From: Nageia nagi
Lineage: Eukaryota > Pinophyta
Reading direction: 5' to 3'
DNA length: 64,000 nt
Assembly (NCBI GenBank): GCA_050084985.1
Contig: JBITNC010000001.1
Location: 95,728,001-95,792,000 of the forward strand
A program made the position numbers and the translations under genes. Below are positions 1 through 12,879 of this stretch, piece after piece; positions within the stretch are counted from its first letter, which is position 1; every line of letters begins with the position of its first letter. The notes beneath the pieces are model-generated. The model was given only the letters and a program-made list of their open reading frames with translations. It did not search any database and had not been told where the DNA came from.

Positions 1-1218
1 TATTTTGTATGTTTGTCAAAATAAATGTTGAAAATTATGAATAGGTAGAGTTTGGCTTATCTGTATAAGCACTATTCACAAGATCATGAAATGAACTTTG
101 CATGTAAGAAATTCAAATTAGGTAAACAATTACATGAGGTATTATTTATAAACAAAAATCTAATTTTCTTAGTTGGATTTTATGATATTTACTCTAACTA
201 GTGCATAATGTTTTTAAGATTTTTCATTCTTGAAGCTTAGTTCCTAAGTCTAAATTTATTCCATGAGTTTTATATAATGATCCTATATGGATTTGTCAGT
301 TTAATCTTAGTAAATACCTTTATATATTTAAGTCTAACTATGAGGATATGGGGATACTAGGTAAGGGTATAGAAAGATTATTTCTCTTCGAATTCACTCA
401 ACTTACCATGATAAATTTGAGAGAGTTTGTTTAACCTAAATAAGACTTTTCTTCAATCCTCATTATTCAAAGTAACTCCACCAGGGACATGGATGCCTAA
501 TTGGTAGTGGTGGAAATGCTTCAAAGTTAGTGGTATGTCTATAGAGGCTATAAACACCTAGGTGGAAGTAGTGTTAATGGTTAGTGTGAAAAGTACCAAG
601 GGTGCATATGGTTTTATATGTACACATGTCTAGAGTACTTGAAGATAATCACTACTTTTGGTCAGAAAGGTTAGTACCTCATACCCAACATTAGCCATGA
701 TGACTATTCTTGTATACTTGTACATAGAAAGCCAAAGAAAAATTATCATCTTATCCTATATTGATTTATCCCTTTTCCAAGATCATTATAACAAACTTAA
801 GACATATCAACCATGTCATTTTAAAGATATTAAAGGACTATAGTAGAGAAATTGTCATAAAATTTTAAAGGAGTATTAAAAAGGTCTTTATCTTTTGAAA
901 CCTCATTATCTTTAACCTAATTGATATTTCTTAACAAATTTTATTTCTTTACAAAATAAGCACACTCAAAATATTTATTAGGAAAATAACATTTGTTCAT
1001 CTTTTTCAACCCTTTGTTGTTAATTTATGCATTTTTAATAAACTTGAGATACTAGGATCTTTATCTTGATCAAGATCAAGTCGTCCCCAAACAAAGCCAA
1101 TATTACCACCTAAAATATATAGGTATGTAAATTCTTAAAAAGTTTCATAAAGTGATCTCCAAAAAAAAAAAATATAAAGGAAAAAAATTCAAAAAAATCA
1201 TTCATTTTAAGTGTTTTC
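1..1218. other. AT-rich DNA, no gene recognised
   Basis: Both strands are full of stops. The only open frame (658-843, plus, 61 codons) has no recognisable motif. I see no LTR ends, tRNA boxes or splice-supported exons. Confidence 0.6.
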
Positions 1219-1480
1219 TAGTTGGTCAAATCAAGTTGACCTCCAACATCACTGTTACCCTCTTTGTTTCGACTAACTATTTTTATTTTGACCATTTTTC
1301 ATTGGTCAAGTTGAGTTAACTATCAACAATTATGTCATAGCCTCTTTCATTCCAACTAACTATTTTTATTTTTTCTTTTTTCAATTAGTTGGATAGATAA
1401 TGTCATCAACAAAATCTTTTGTGTTATCATTGACCTCCCCGGTTTTACCAACTAATTTGTATTTTTTCAAAAATGTATTC
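1219..1480. repeat. Degenerate tandem repeat, about 85-100 bp unit
   Basis: Roughly three diverged copies follow one another. Each contains a GTTGGTCAA-like start, a block near TGACCTCCAAC or its variants, and a (C)AACTAACTATTTTTATTTT-like end. Later copies have accumulated substitutions and small indels, so exact unit edges are uncertain. No coding potential was seen. Confidence 0.5.
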
Positions 1481-3530
1481 CTATTTATTATATTGATAGG
1501 AAGGTTAACATTTCTCATCATCAACCCCTCCTATTCAACCTATGTATTCTAATTAGTCAAATCAAGTGTCTTATCAAGCTTTGACCTACATGCACCTAGT
1601 TAATCATCTCAACCTAGTCAACCAATTTACTAAGATATCATTTCTTTAGCTAGGATCAAGTTAATCTACTAAAAATATGTTATTTAAAATTATCATCTTA
1701 CTCAATCCAACAAACATATTCCTCTTGGTTAGATATAGTTACTTATCAATCAAGATTCCACCATGCACATCTAGTCAGTGACTTTGACATGACCAATGCA
1801 TTTTGGCCTTAGCATGCAACCCTAATTATTTTGATCCATAAATATAGTACACTATGTATTATCATATCCATACCATGTTTCCCTTCCATATCATCCATCA
1901 CCTATACATATGAGGTCCCTCCACAGTAGCCTATAAGAGGTTGAATCAAGTGCAAGGTCAAGGATTTGGAGTTCAAATTTTTTGAATCAAAGAAATGCCT
2001 AATTTGACTTTGTTAACCTCATCTTAGATCCAATTCAAGGAATAAGGTAAATCAAGTATTTACATTGGTCAGATCTAAGAGAATGATGATAAGAAAATAT
2101 TGAGGTAACATCTTAAACCTTTTTTTTCGATCTGACTACTAATTTTGTGCTTTCAGGTGATCAAAAGGACTTGGAAGATTCCAAGTTAGATAACTATGAA
2201 GAATCAAGGTAATTTTTTCTAATGGATATTATGGGTTAGATAAAAAAAAATGACAAAAAAGAAAATATGAAACTTATTGACAATCATATTAACCTATTTT
2301 ATATCTTTTGGACTTCGATTTTTTATGATTAACTATAAAAAATAACAAATACTGTTAATAATCAAGGTTTCTTTTAAGTGTGATTCCTCAAAAAATATTA
2401 TTTTTATGATTTATAAAATAATTTGAGGAGTAGAATGCTTTTTTAAATCATCAAAATTTTATGGCAAAAAAATCTAAAATCATTTAAAAAAATGAAATTG
2501 AAATAGCCATCTCCAAGAAAATAAAAATTAAAAATAAAATTAAAATCACTAAAAAAAATTTAATCATAAAAATTACCTAGATATCATAATTAAAAATTTT
2601 TATGTTGTACATATTACCAAAATTTAATAAATATTATTTATATTTTTTCCTAAAAATTTGAAATCAATAAAAGCCAAAGTCTGAATCTCGAATTCTCTAA
2701 ACCTGTTGGATTTGACTACTCATTTTGGGTGCTCCATAACATGTACGAATCTTCAAAGCCCAAATAATATTATACTATGGACATTCAAATTTTTTTTATT
2801 TTAGTAGATCTATTATTGAAGATGGCACTGCCAATCATACCTTTCAAAGACCCATTAATTCCCAACTATAGTGGCAAATAGAGGTGAGATCCAATATCAG
2901 ATGTGTACACAATCATAGCCAGAAGATCTATTTATTTGACATTAAATTTGAAATTAAGAGAAATAAAAAAAACAAAATAACAAAGATGTTATTTGTAAAG
3001 GTCCTAAAATGTGGAACATAAAGACAAAAGGTAAAATTTTGAAGTATCCGCATGAATAAATACCATCTCAATACAACACCAATCAAATACGATATCTCAA
3101 AATATGATGGCCAATAAGTCATCTTCTTATTCGCCACTGATTGCTAACACCTTATGTTCCAGATTGGAGATCAAACTTGACTATAAAATGCATCGTACCA
3201 CCATAAATCTCAAACTTAATAGTCTTAATATTTTGATCCTATTTGATTACATTCCTACACCACTGCTTTAATAAAGTTTTATGGGAAGATAGAGAAAATT
3301 ACTTTCACACCTGCATTTTGCTGAACATTAGAGTAAAAGGACCCCTTGGTCTTCAAGCTCAACTATTGTTATTCGGATTTAGACTTGGACCTCCCTAATC
3401 CTTGATCTTCATGGACAATGCAAACAAGTTCTGTCTCTTTAGCATTTTCCTCTTCTTCTCATTTGCTAGTGTAATCCTATCAAGCTCGTGTGCCTCACAT
3501 GAAGAGTCATTTGCAACTGGCCCCCTAAAT
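1481..3530. other. AT-rich DNA, no gene recognised
   Basis: Poly-A/T runs and short open frames only. The minus-strand frame at 2928-3137 (69 codons) is hydrophobic but low in complexity and has no family signature. Confidence 0.55.
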
Positions 3531-3532
3531 GT

Positions 3533-3562
3533 GATATATATATATATATATATAATATATAT
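3533..3562. repeat. (TA)n microsatellite
   Basis: A run of about 12-14 TA dinucleotides, interrupted once near its end, lies just upstream of the PPR fragment. Confidence 0.9.
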
Positions 3563-3764
3563 TAATTAGTTGGAGATGTGGGAATTGATATGCTCTATTG
3601 AAATAAATATGTCAAAGCTTGTTTGGGGCCAAGATGCTCACCACTTGCTACTGGTGATGGTGGGTCCCAATTTCTCGGGTTACAAATTCCCAGTGAGAAA
3701 GTCACCATCATGTTACCATATGATGAACATCAAAGGTGGGAATACTTTATATTTGAATTTATGT

Positions 3765-4260
3765 GTGAGCTAGTGGATTCAAAAATGGGTTTTCAATGAA
3801 TATTATGGTGTGATTATTATGAATGCGTTGATAGCCATGTATGCAAAATATGGAAGAATACATAATAACCATGAATTATCTGACAAGATGAATGATGCAA
3901 CAATAATTTCATGGAATGCAATGATCATGGGATATGCACCAAATAGGTTTTATTAGAATACCTAGAAACTTTTAAGCAAATACAATTTTTAGGAGTAAAT
4001 CTAGACTCTACAACATTTTCCAACATTTTTCCAACATATGCCACCATGGGAGCTCAATGAGGAGGTATGGGCATCCATGAAACAATAGTTGAAAATGTTT
4101 TATCATTGTATGTTGTGGTTTTTATTTCCTTGATAGCCATGTATGCAAAATGTAGAAGAATACATAGGGTTTAGGAATTTTTTGACAAGAAACATGATGT
4201 AGATACAATTTCATGGAATGCAATAATCACAAAATGGGTTTTCTAAAAAGGACCTATCCA
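3765..4260 (+). pseudogene. Pentatricopeptide repeat (PPR) protein fragment, decayed
   Basis: Pieces of the plus strand read as tandem PPR units. NALIAMYAKYGRIH is followed by ISWNAMIMGYA, then LETFKQIQFLGVNLDSTTFS. A second unit has SLIAMYAKCRRIHR and then TISWNAIIT. These are hallmarks of plant PLS-class PPR proteins, which bind organellar RNA. Stops and frameshifts separate the units (near 3955, 4057 and 4171), and neither a start nor a C-terminal E/DYW domain is visible. It is a broken fragment of perhaps three or four repeats. The 67-codon frame just upstream (3570-3773) is not recognisably PPR. Given the decay, function is very unlikely. Confidence 0.8.
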
Positions 4261-4537
4261 TAATCTACAAACTTTGTGAGCATTTTTCCATAATGTGCCC
4301 ATTACCACCATGTGCATATCTCAATGCAAAAATCCCCTTTGCAGGAATAGGTAAGCAAATGGGATAGTTAATAGGTTTTCAAATGGATTTTATTCTCAAA
4401 GATTTCCTTGTAAATGTTAGTCTATGAAAGCGTATAGTGTGTATATTGTATTATAGGAGATTTTGATTGGAAGTGGTATCTACCTTTCATTAAATATTAT
4501 TTAAAATTTCAAGTTATATATAGATTTTATATTAAAA

Positions 4538-4606
4538 CTCGTAGATAATCTAGAATCTAGGACCTCACTATTGACACATGCTCTCTACCACTGAGCTACA
4601 GACCCC
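4538..4606 (-). pseudogene. tRNA-derived relic (tRNA-Cys-like pseudogene or SINE head)
   Basis: Read on the minus strand, it starts GGGGTCTGTAGCTCAGTGG and continues TAGAG, a good pol III box A and D-arm. It later reads GAGGTCCTAGATTCTAG, a damaged box B/T-arm lacking the GTTCGA core. The overall order matches plant tRNA-Cys, but the anticodon region is not intact and the acceptor stem does not close. It is therefore either a dead tRNA copy or the 5' head of a SINE. Confidence 0.55.
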
Positions 4607-7600
4607 TATTGCATTGCTTGATTATATTTCATGCACTATGGGTTGATATCCAATACCTCCTCTCAAGTCATGGATTGGATTTAAAACACTTAGTTTTTCT
4701 CATATAATGTTACAACCTATAGACCTAATATGAGTCAAACCACCGATCCATAAGGCCTGTTCAATTACTTTTCCAAAAGTGTCGATTAGCTTCCAATAGT
4801 TTATGTATGTTACAATATACTTTGGGTTTAGATGAATAGAAAATATTCAATGTACCATTAAATTTGTTGAAATTCAATGAAAAAAATTTAAACTATAGAT
4901 TGAAAGGCAATAGAAAACTTTAAATTGTATATTGAAAGGAAATGGAAAACTTTAATCATAGAAAAATAAATTCTTTGACATGTAATTTTATTTTGGAATT
5001 CTAGCCCTCCTCCAAAAATGTCTGGACCATGTCATTCCTACAAAATGGACCTAACCATTGGTGTCATTCCTCCAAAACAAACCATGTCATTGATGCCATT
5101 TACATTCCTTTTTCTATCGTTAGGATCCACTTGGAGTTGCCTTGGTAATTTTTGATCAAATTTTGAGCCATCATTGACTTCCTTATGTTTTATTAATATT
5201 ATTAAAATTAATATTAATGGTTATTCATTTTTAATAATCATTAATATCATTAAAATCTTTTTAATGTTATAATTTTAATATTATTAATATTAATGATTAT
5301 TGTAATCATTATTATTAGTAATATTAATATTATTACAATCTTAAAATTATCTTATTAGTTAATTAGTAACTCCAACTAATTAATTAATTATTTAATTAAA
5401 ATGAGTTGAGTATTAATGATTCTCAAATCTATTTAAAAGTTTTATGCTTGTAAATTTCTATTCACAATTCAATTGATGAAGGGTGAATGCCCTAAAATTA
5501 ATCTTGAACCTTCAATGAAAATTTGTACTATTTTCCTCCATTAAAAAATTGTAGTGTTATAGTCTCTGAAACTCTCCTCCATTGCTAATTTGTTCCATTT
5601 TCTTACTCTCAAAAGTTGTCAATGATAATAAAATATTTTTTAATATATTCTAGTTACCATAAAAAATTATATTTATACACAATAATGTTAAGTACATTAC
5701 ATGCTTGTAAGTTAATTGTATATTATTGATAGTAAGTGGAAGTTTGAAAAGCACGTAGGATGGAAGTCCAGTCTCTATTTATTCTAAAAATGAAGATCAA
5801 TTGCATTTGAAATATAAACACTTTGATAATTAGTAAATACTTTTAAGAATTATTTTATAGAGATTGCTTGTGATTATAAATTTTGTATGAAAATGTGTAT
5901 CATTTACATGGTCAAATGCTTTGATCATTTATCACCAATGTTGATTGTGATATGAATTGTTATCGATGTTATATTTAGGAAATTTTTAATTTTAGGAATC
6001 ACCTTTTTTCTATAATTTTTTTACCTAATTTTTGGAATTATCTTCACTATACATACTTCTACAAGAATCGCCAACCTACAAATCATAATCATCTTGTTTA
6101 TATAATTAGAAATTATATTTTTTTTCTTAAAATGAACCTTGGTGTGAGGGTAATTATGAAACCATTTTGATGTTTCATCGTTCAAAATCCTAAGATATAA
6201 CCTAGCTATTAACTTACTATCATATCCAAATTTGATATTACATTCTTCTTGGAAGGTTAAAGATGTTATTTTGGATCACCCTACCCAATAGACAAATCAT
6301 AATTTAGATTTTAATAGTGTTTTGGCATTGAAGCTTTGAAAAATTACCATGAAATAGGACTTTGAATTGTACCATCAAATCCATATTCAACCTCATATTT
6401 TTTTCCATTAATGATTCCATCCTTTTTATTTTTTTCATTGATTCCACTATTTCTGAATCTAATTTTTTTTTTACCTAGTTGCCCATTATAGTTTTGGATT
6501 TATGTTGACTATTATTCTAGCTACCATTTTGACTATCATTATGATTATTATTTTTGGATGTGTAATATGTTTTCCATTCTTTCATTTTTTAACATAGATA
6601 AGATCTAGATATAATGCAAATAGGTGAGTTCATTGAAAATATAGATAAATAAAATTGAATTTGTAATATTATAATTAGCAAAAAATAATTTTATTTGCTA
6701 ATGAAAAATAGATATAATAATATGGCATATTTTCAAAACTATGGTAGATAAGAGATCTATGATAAATTGAATAAATGATGCGTAAGAATCCTATATCTAG
6801 CATGAATCAACATGAAAAATAACACTTGTACACTTGATTTGGAAGAATATAACCTCTTGGTGAAGCTTCCAAAACTCTCTCAAATGATTTTATAAACTAG
6901 ATTTTTGGAGAGATTTTAGCACTTATCTTGGATATTTCAAGGCTTACCTAACTAACCTCTATGATCATTAATCTCTACCCATATGTTAATGGATAAAAAG
7001 AAAAACAAAAATAAAGAATAACTCAAAATATATATTTGGTACCTAAAATAGATAAATAAATATCATAAAAAACCTCAAAATTTAAACCAAAAGCCATAAA
7101 AAAATTTTGAAGCTTGAAAAAATCAATAAAAGGATTGATGGTGATCTTTTTCTTTAATAACTTTATGAATATGCAAGTTGCAGATACTATTATATGATCT
7201 TAAGGCTTTGACTCTAAGGCTTGCACATGAGATGACTTAACTTTAAACTCTCTATTTAAGTACAAACTAACTTCCAACTTAATATAAGATTATATATCTT
7301 TTTCAATAAATTATCTTCATATTGGTGATCATGAAGAGCTTGCACATTAAGAGATATGGTAATTTGAATCTTTTCTCATCAAGGAGGTTGATATTTTGAA
7401 ATGATATTGAGCTTGTTATTTATACTTAAACATGATTTAAATTTGGATTAGTCGACTTCATCTTATAAAATTTTAACTTATTTTATTATTATTCCCTTCA
7501 AAATAATAAATCATTCTAGATACATAAATTTGATATTTATTTAAATATGAAAATCAAATGTATATGTCTATAAATACCACAATTAAAATATTGATTCAAA

Positions 7601-8324
7601 CTTATCTCTTTTGGTGAGATGCTAATAGATATTTTGAACTGTAGTGAATTTGAAGAGTTATTCTTTTTTTATGAGGTGGCAATAAATATTTTAAGCTTTA
7701 TTGAGTTTGAATAGTTATTGTCTTTTGGTAAGGTGGAAAATATATTTATTATTTTATTCAATATTATTATTGAGTAAAATTTACTCAAAAGTGATGAGCT
7801 AAAAGTAGTTTTATTTAATGCATGTAGTAGGGTAGTTCAATAGTTAGTAAGGTAGTTGAATATTTTTGTATAAATATAAGTTGAAGAGAAGTTGGGAATA
7901 AGTATTGGCTAAGTTGGTAAGAGATAAATGTTGATCTCTTTGGTGTTATATTGTAACAACCATGTATTTTTTAAGAGTAAATTAATTAACAAAAAATTAG
8001 TTTTTGAAAGAGTCCCCATCCCATTTATAAAAATTGTCAACAGATATCCTTGAAGCTCAAAGATGGATTATACACAAATTTTCAACAAAAGGATCATCTT
8101 ATCCTTTTTGTATGGTGTAAATGCTATGAGATATATACAACAAGAGACAAAATACATCTAAATGTTATGTCTTGTACTTTTCCTCTTGCAATGGGTCTCC
8201 CCTCCCTTCAGTATTATTAAATTTGTAAAAGGATTTTTGCATTTCATGCTTCTTAAATAGTACCTTTTAGCATCCATATTTTGTGGCTACTCTTTCTTTG
8301 AACTATTTTCTTCTAGACTCTCAT
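4607..8324. other. AT-rich intergenic DNA with old unclassified repeats
   Basis: No open frame above 60 codons is supported. Positions 5185-5400 are a low-complexity stretch built from ATTAATATTATT-type words that are partly self-complementary. I could not assign any element ends here. Confidence 0.5.
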
Positions 8325-8586
8325 TGTAGTCTCTAAATAATGATTTACAATAAAGGAATAGAATGAAATAAATACCTCAAATACAGTACAATCACTTATC
8401 TAAAACTTAAGGCCTATAATTTAGAAAGTGTGCACCTAGTGTAATAGCAATCATGAAGATGTAGTTAGAGATGTAGAGGATTAGATCGAACCTAGAAAGA
8501 ATCATCAAGAGTATATAATGAATTGGATTAGTTCTTGTTATCCCTCAATTTATCATTTCATTCATCAAGGAAGAACATTGCATGCA

Positions 8587-9318
8587 TGATCCATAATAAT
8601 CATATACTATAGCATACTCAAATCCTCACTTATAGATTCAAATGAAAAAAATATTCACCATTATGAGACCCATAAAATTGCATATAAATTCAAAATTACA
8701 CAATGTAAAGCTTCAAATTAATAATCTAAAAATATACAACAAGATCAACATAATGATTTACCCTGGTTCGCCCAATGTGGGCTAATCCAACATGGAATTG
8801 GATCCTTCACTTCTCATTGTCTATGGATATTATAATATTACATGCATAGAGAAATACCATCAAAATAGTGCCAATACCATCTCATATAAAACTACTACAA
8901 TCTCCTACAATAAGAAGAATAATTTCAAGACTACAAAAATTTTGGAATGACTCTTGGTCTTTCTTCAAATCTTTACAATCCCAAAATCCTAAAAAAACTC
9001 TCTAAAACTCTATTGTTTTCCCTTCATGGATGTTAAATAAGAGAGTAGCATGCCATTAAATAAGCTTGAAAATATCTCCAAGATGTCAGTTGAAGACATT
9101 GAATCACTCAGCTTCCAAAAATGTTAATTTCCCTTCAACTTCCCCTACTAACTCATCAAGATGCATGTCATTAATAGCTTATTGCACATCATTGACAATG
9201 TGGTTCTATACATATATTAACTCCATATTTTAGTATTTAGTCTATATCCAAGCATAGATACCTCTAGAATGAGTACTAATCCTATAAAGAAAAACTTAAC
9301 ATGATTCAATTCAGATCA
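8587..9318 (-). repeat. gypsy 1, 3' LTR
   Basis: About 732 bp. It matches 13977-14665 along its length, sharing for example the block ATGGAATTGGA and the CTCTAGAATGAGTA block near the end. The many substitutions between the LTRs point to an old insertion. Confidence 0.85.
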
Positions 9319-9330
9319 CACCTCCCTAAA
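9319..9330 (-). other. gypsy 1 polypurine tract
   Basis: On the minus strand, TTTAGGGAGGTG directly abuts the 3' LTR start TGATC. This is the expected position of the plus-strand DNA primer. Confidence 0.6.
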
Positions 9331-9815
9331 GAGAAGGCATTGGTCCCCCAAATGCATAGATGAGGATACAACTCCCCAACTCTAGAATTTTCCATCCACT
9401 TGGTTTTATTAGGATTTTGTCCCTTCAATCCAACTAACCATAACTCTATCTCACCTCTTGTTGTATCACAAACCTCCTTTTGTAATATAGAATCCTCTTT
9501 GAGTTCATCCATAGTATTAGGAACTAAGTCATCAAGAGATGGTAAAATCTGATTTGAACTTGCTTCATCTTCATTCAACATATATGGCTTATACAATTTC
9601 AAATGTTCCACATTCACAACTAAATAGATGTTCATATATATCGATAGCTTCAATATAAAAGCATTCTCACTTACTTGCTCCATAATCTTAAATGGTCGAT
9701 ACCTTATAGGTTTCAACTTTTTGGCTATTCCTTGCAACCTCTCTTTACTAAGATGCAACCAAACATGGTCTCCCACATGAAACTTATGGTCAACTCTATA
9801 TTTTTCATATCTCAT
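9331..9815 (-). pseudogene. gypsy 1 integrase C-terminal region
   Basis: The minus-strand frame reads KFHVGDHVWLHLSKERLQG and KLKPIRYRPFKIMEQV, typical of the SH3-like C-terminal domain of plant gypsy integrases. Further on it has VEHLKLYKP and then an acidic tail ending KTKWMENSRVGE. It is open for 169 codons, the longest intact piece of this element. The upstream junction with the integrase core is broken. Confidence 0.8.
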
Positions 9816-10004
9816 ATTGTACTTGGCTTAGAATGTCTTAATTCACTCTTGGAATTTCAAATGATTTTTTTAATCTCTTCAACAAACTTTTCAGCTTGCT
9901 TGTCCTCTTTCTCAAGTGAATCTTCTTCATCCTTTTGCTATCCAAATACATAATCAAAAGGTGAAGATGGTAGATAACCAAAATAAGTATAAAAAGGAAT
10001 CTTA

Positions 10005-10660
10005 TTAGGGGAATAATGATTTTTCCCTATTGTATGAATGTTGGATATATTCAAGATGTTCATTCCAAGACTTAGAATGCTTGCCACAATAACCCCTTAA
10101 GAGTTTAACCATTTTCCTATTCACCACCTTAGTTTTTCCATCTATTTGATGATGAAAGGAAGTACTCCTCTTCAACCTTGTATCCATATTTTCCCACAAA
10201 CATGTCCAAAACTTGCCCAAAAATCTATTATCTCTATTTAAAATAATACAAGTATTCAATCCAAAATGAACCCAAACATGAGATAAGAACAAACTTGCAA
10301 CAACTTATTATGTTATAGTCTTCTTACATGGAATCAAAACACTCATCTTGCTAAATCTACAAATAACAACAAATAAATAGTCACGATCCTTCTTAATCAT
10401 ATGTAATCCTCCATAAAATCCATTGAGATACACTCCCATAGATGTGAAGGTACTGGAAGTGGTTGATACAAACCCAATTTTCTATTACTTGGCTTATGGG
10501 TGTAACACAAAAATATCCCCTTATGTACTTGATAACTTGATCTTGAATCTTTGGCCAATATACATATTTTTACAAATTGTATAATGTCTTTCTAACCTCA
10601 AAATGTCCTACAATATTTGAAGTATGTGCTTCTATAATTAGTCCAATCCTTTCACCTATA
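10005..10660 (-). pseudogene. gypsy 1 integrase zinc-binding and catalytic core, decayed
   Basis: The minus-strand frames carry an IEAHTSNIVGHFEVRKTLYN-like HHCC zinc-binding region and a YWPKIQ motif near 10560. The distal core at 10005-10292 contains NRDNRFLGKFW, STSFHHQIDGKTKVVNR and WNEHLEYIQHSYN. Stops and frameshifts separate the parts. Related parts are at 46400-46939 in gypsy 2. Confidence 0.75.
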
Positions 10661-10989
10661 GGTACACATAATGCATTAAAATAATAAATAAGTTCATTTT
10701 GTAAATGAAAATCATCCAAGCCCTCATACTTGGACCTAGATGAAGAGAACTACTCATACACCTCCCCAAAGTTAGGATCATGCACATATGCCTCTAAAAA
10801 TGACTCAAATAGAAAAAGAAAAGATTTTAGCATTGAGAGGGAACTCATTGGATCTCATTTGCATGTTGTTAATAGCATAAAATTAGTACTACATACCACT
10901 AACGATGTGGAAAACTATAGTTACTGTGGTTTGGAAAGTATTTTAGCAACCTTATTCTATGTTCCTTTTTTATACTTGATCACTAGATG

Positions 10990-11400
10990 AAATTGTTATA
11001 GAAATCTCATCCATATATATTGTCTAGTTTGTTGCAATTTTGATTGAGTTTGTAAATACTTTAATGGTTGATGATCAATATGAATGATTGTTTCTTTCCC
11101 CATTAAGTAATGTTTCCATTTGAATATCTTGAACCAATGCACACATTTCCTTATCATAGGTAGGAAAATTCAAAATAGCCCCACTAAATTTTTCATAATG
11201 ATACCAAATTGGTTTACCTTCTTATAAAATAAAACAACTCCCATGGCATAGTCACTTACATTAGTCTCCACTTTAAATAGATTATGACAATTAGGAAGTG
11301 CTAGCATGTGTGCATTAACAATCTTTTGCTTCAAAGTATTAAAAGATGTTTGTTGTTGCTTTCCATATTGGAAAAACTTTCTCAAATATTGGATAACACC
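10990..11400 (-). pseudogene. gypsy 1 RNase H region, decayed
   Basis: The open part at 11170-11385 reads QQTSFNTLKQKIVNAHMLAL and VETNVSDYAMGVVL, the RNase H-like segment (normally with a D at the VSDYAMG position) that follows reverse transcriptase in Ty3 elements. Downstream it loses frame. Confidence 0.7.
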
Positions 11401-11449
11401 TAAGAAACTCCTTACTTTAGTTACATTAGTTGGACTTGGCCAATATACT

Positions 11450-12260
11450 ATAACACTTACTTAATAGGATCTATCTTAAGTTGTCCATGACTAATAACAT
11501 GGCCCAATTACACCAAAGACTCTTTGCCAAACTCACATTTTAAATGTTTCAACAACAACTTCTCCCTATGCAAATCCTGAAACACTTATCTAAAATGTAC
11601 AACATGTTCTTCCATAGTAAAACTATACATAAAAATATGATCTAAGTATACAACAATAAAAGAATCAATAAATGGATGAAGTGCACCATTCATTACCCTC
11701 ATAAATGTGGGTAGTGTATTGTACAAATCAAATGGAAAAACAAGCCACTCAAATAGGCCTTGTCTTATCTTGAAATCAATCTTCCAAATTTCATCCTCCT
11801 TGATTCAAGCTTGGTGATATCCACTCCTCAAGTCCAACTTAGTGAAGAATCTTTCCAATTTCAAATGATCCAAAAGATCATCTATTTGAGGCAAAGGATA
11901 GTGATTTTTTATTATGATTTTGTTAAGTTATTTATATTCAATACACATCCTCAAAGTTTGGTCCTTCTTGGGAACCAAAATAATAAGTGATCCACATGGA
12001 TATGTACTTGATCTGATCACACCTTAATCAACCACCTCTTGAATCTACCTATTTATCTCCTCTTGCTTCAAAATTTATTATCGATACAAAGCTATGTTGG
12101 GAAATGAAGCATCAAGTAACAACTTAATATCACATTTTATATCTTGCATAGGAAAAAATCCTTATGGTTCTATAAATAATTCAATAAACTCCCAAACCAA
12201 ATTCTGCATTTGTTCTTTTATGTTGCACATTATTAATGGCCTATAGTTAGTATTGCATGC
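11450..12260 (-). pseudogene. gypsy 1 reverse transcriptase, decayed
   Basis: Minus-strand frames give [26 protein letters not shown], the LFEWLVFPFDLYN region and VVYLDHIFMYS. These match the order of Ty3 reverse transcriptase motifs. The catalytic YLDD has become YLDH. Several in-frame stops are present. The enzyme cannot be active. Confidence 0.8.
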
Positions 12261-12345
12261 TATTGACAACATGAGATTCACCTCACCTAGGATCATATTT
12301 TCACCATGATCAAAATAAACTTTTGAAAAGCATTCATAAGATATT

Positions 12346-12755
12346 TTACCTAACTAGCAACAACCAAAGGTATCTTTTCCTTCTTTTATGTGTACTAGCC
12401 AGAAACACCTTTCCATCTTTCACCCATTGTAATTTTTTCAATCTTCTATAATAAGTATCATCTTTATCCCACATATAAAGGTTACCAAAAATAACACCAC
12501 AAATTTCTAAAGGAACAACATCAATCACATCTTCATCAATGTACTTTACATAAATAGCAAATTTCAACTTACATTGTTTAGTGACTTGCAAACTAGCATT
12601 ACAATGCACCCAACCCAAAGGATATGGATTTGGATGGTAAAAGTTTCCAATCCCAAATTACTTACCATAGATTCTGAAATCAAATTTGCTTGAGAACCCA
12701 AATACACAATGCAATCTACTTTAGTTTTTTCATTTTGGATTTTGAGGTGGAACAA
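12346..12755 (-). pseudogene. gypsy 1 aspartic protease region, decayed
   Basis: Two overlapping minus-strand frames cover it. The first has VDCIVYLGSQANLIS, a retroviral-type protease active-site region in which the catalytic D of the usual D-S/T-G-S has become Y. The second continues with LQVTKQCKLKFAIYVKYI and VVPLEICGVIFGNLYMWD, the conserved distal half. A frameshift lies between them. Confidence 0.75.
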
Positions 12756-12879
12756 TTGAATCCTTTATTCTTTAATATCTTGAGATTCTTTGATCTTTTG
12801 AATGGCTGAACAATTTATTCTCTCATAAGTATCTAAACTTCCCTCAATATCCTCACATTTAAAACCCTAACATTAGTTT

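Noticed and set aside
5185-5400. Palindromic AT-rich stretch that could be a MITE
   Set aside because: The words are too simple. No clear terminal inverted repeats with target duplication were found.
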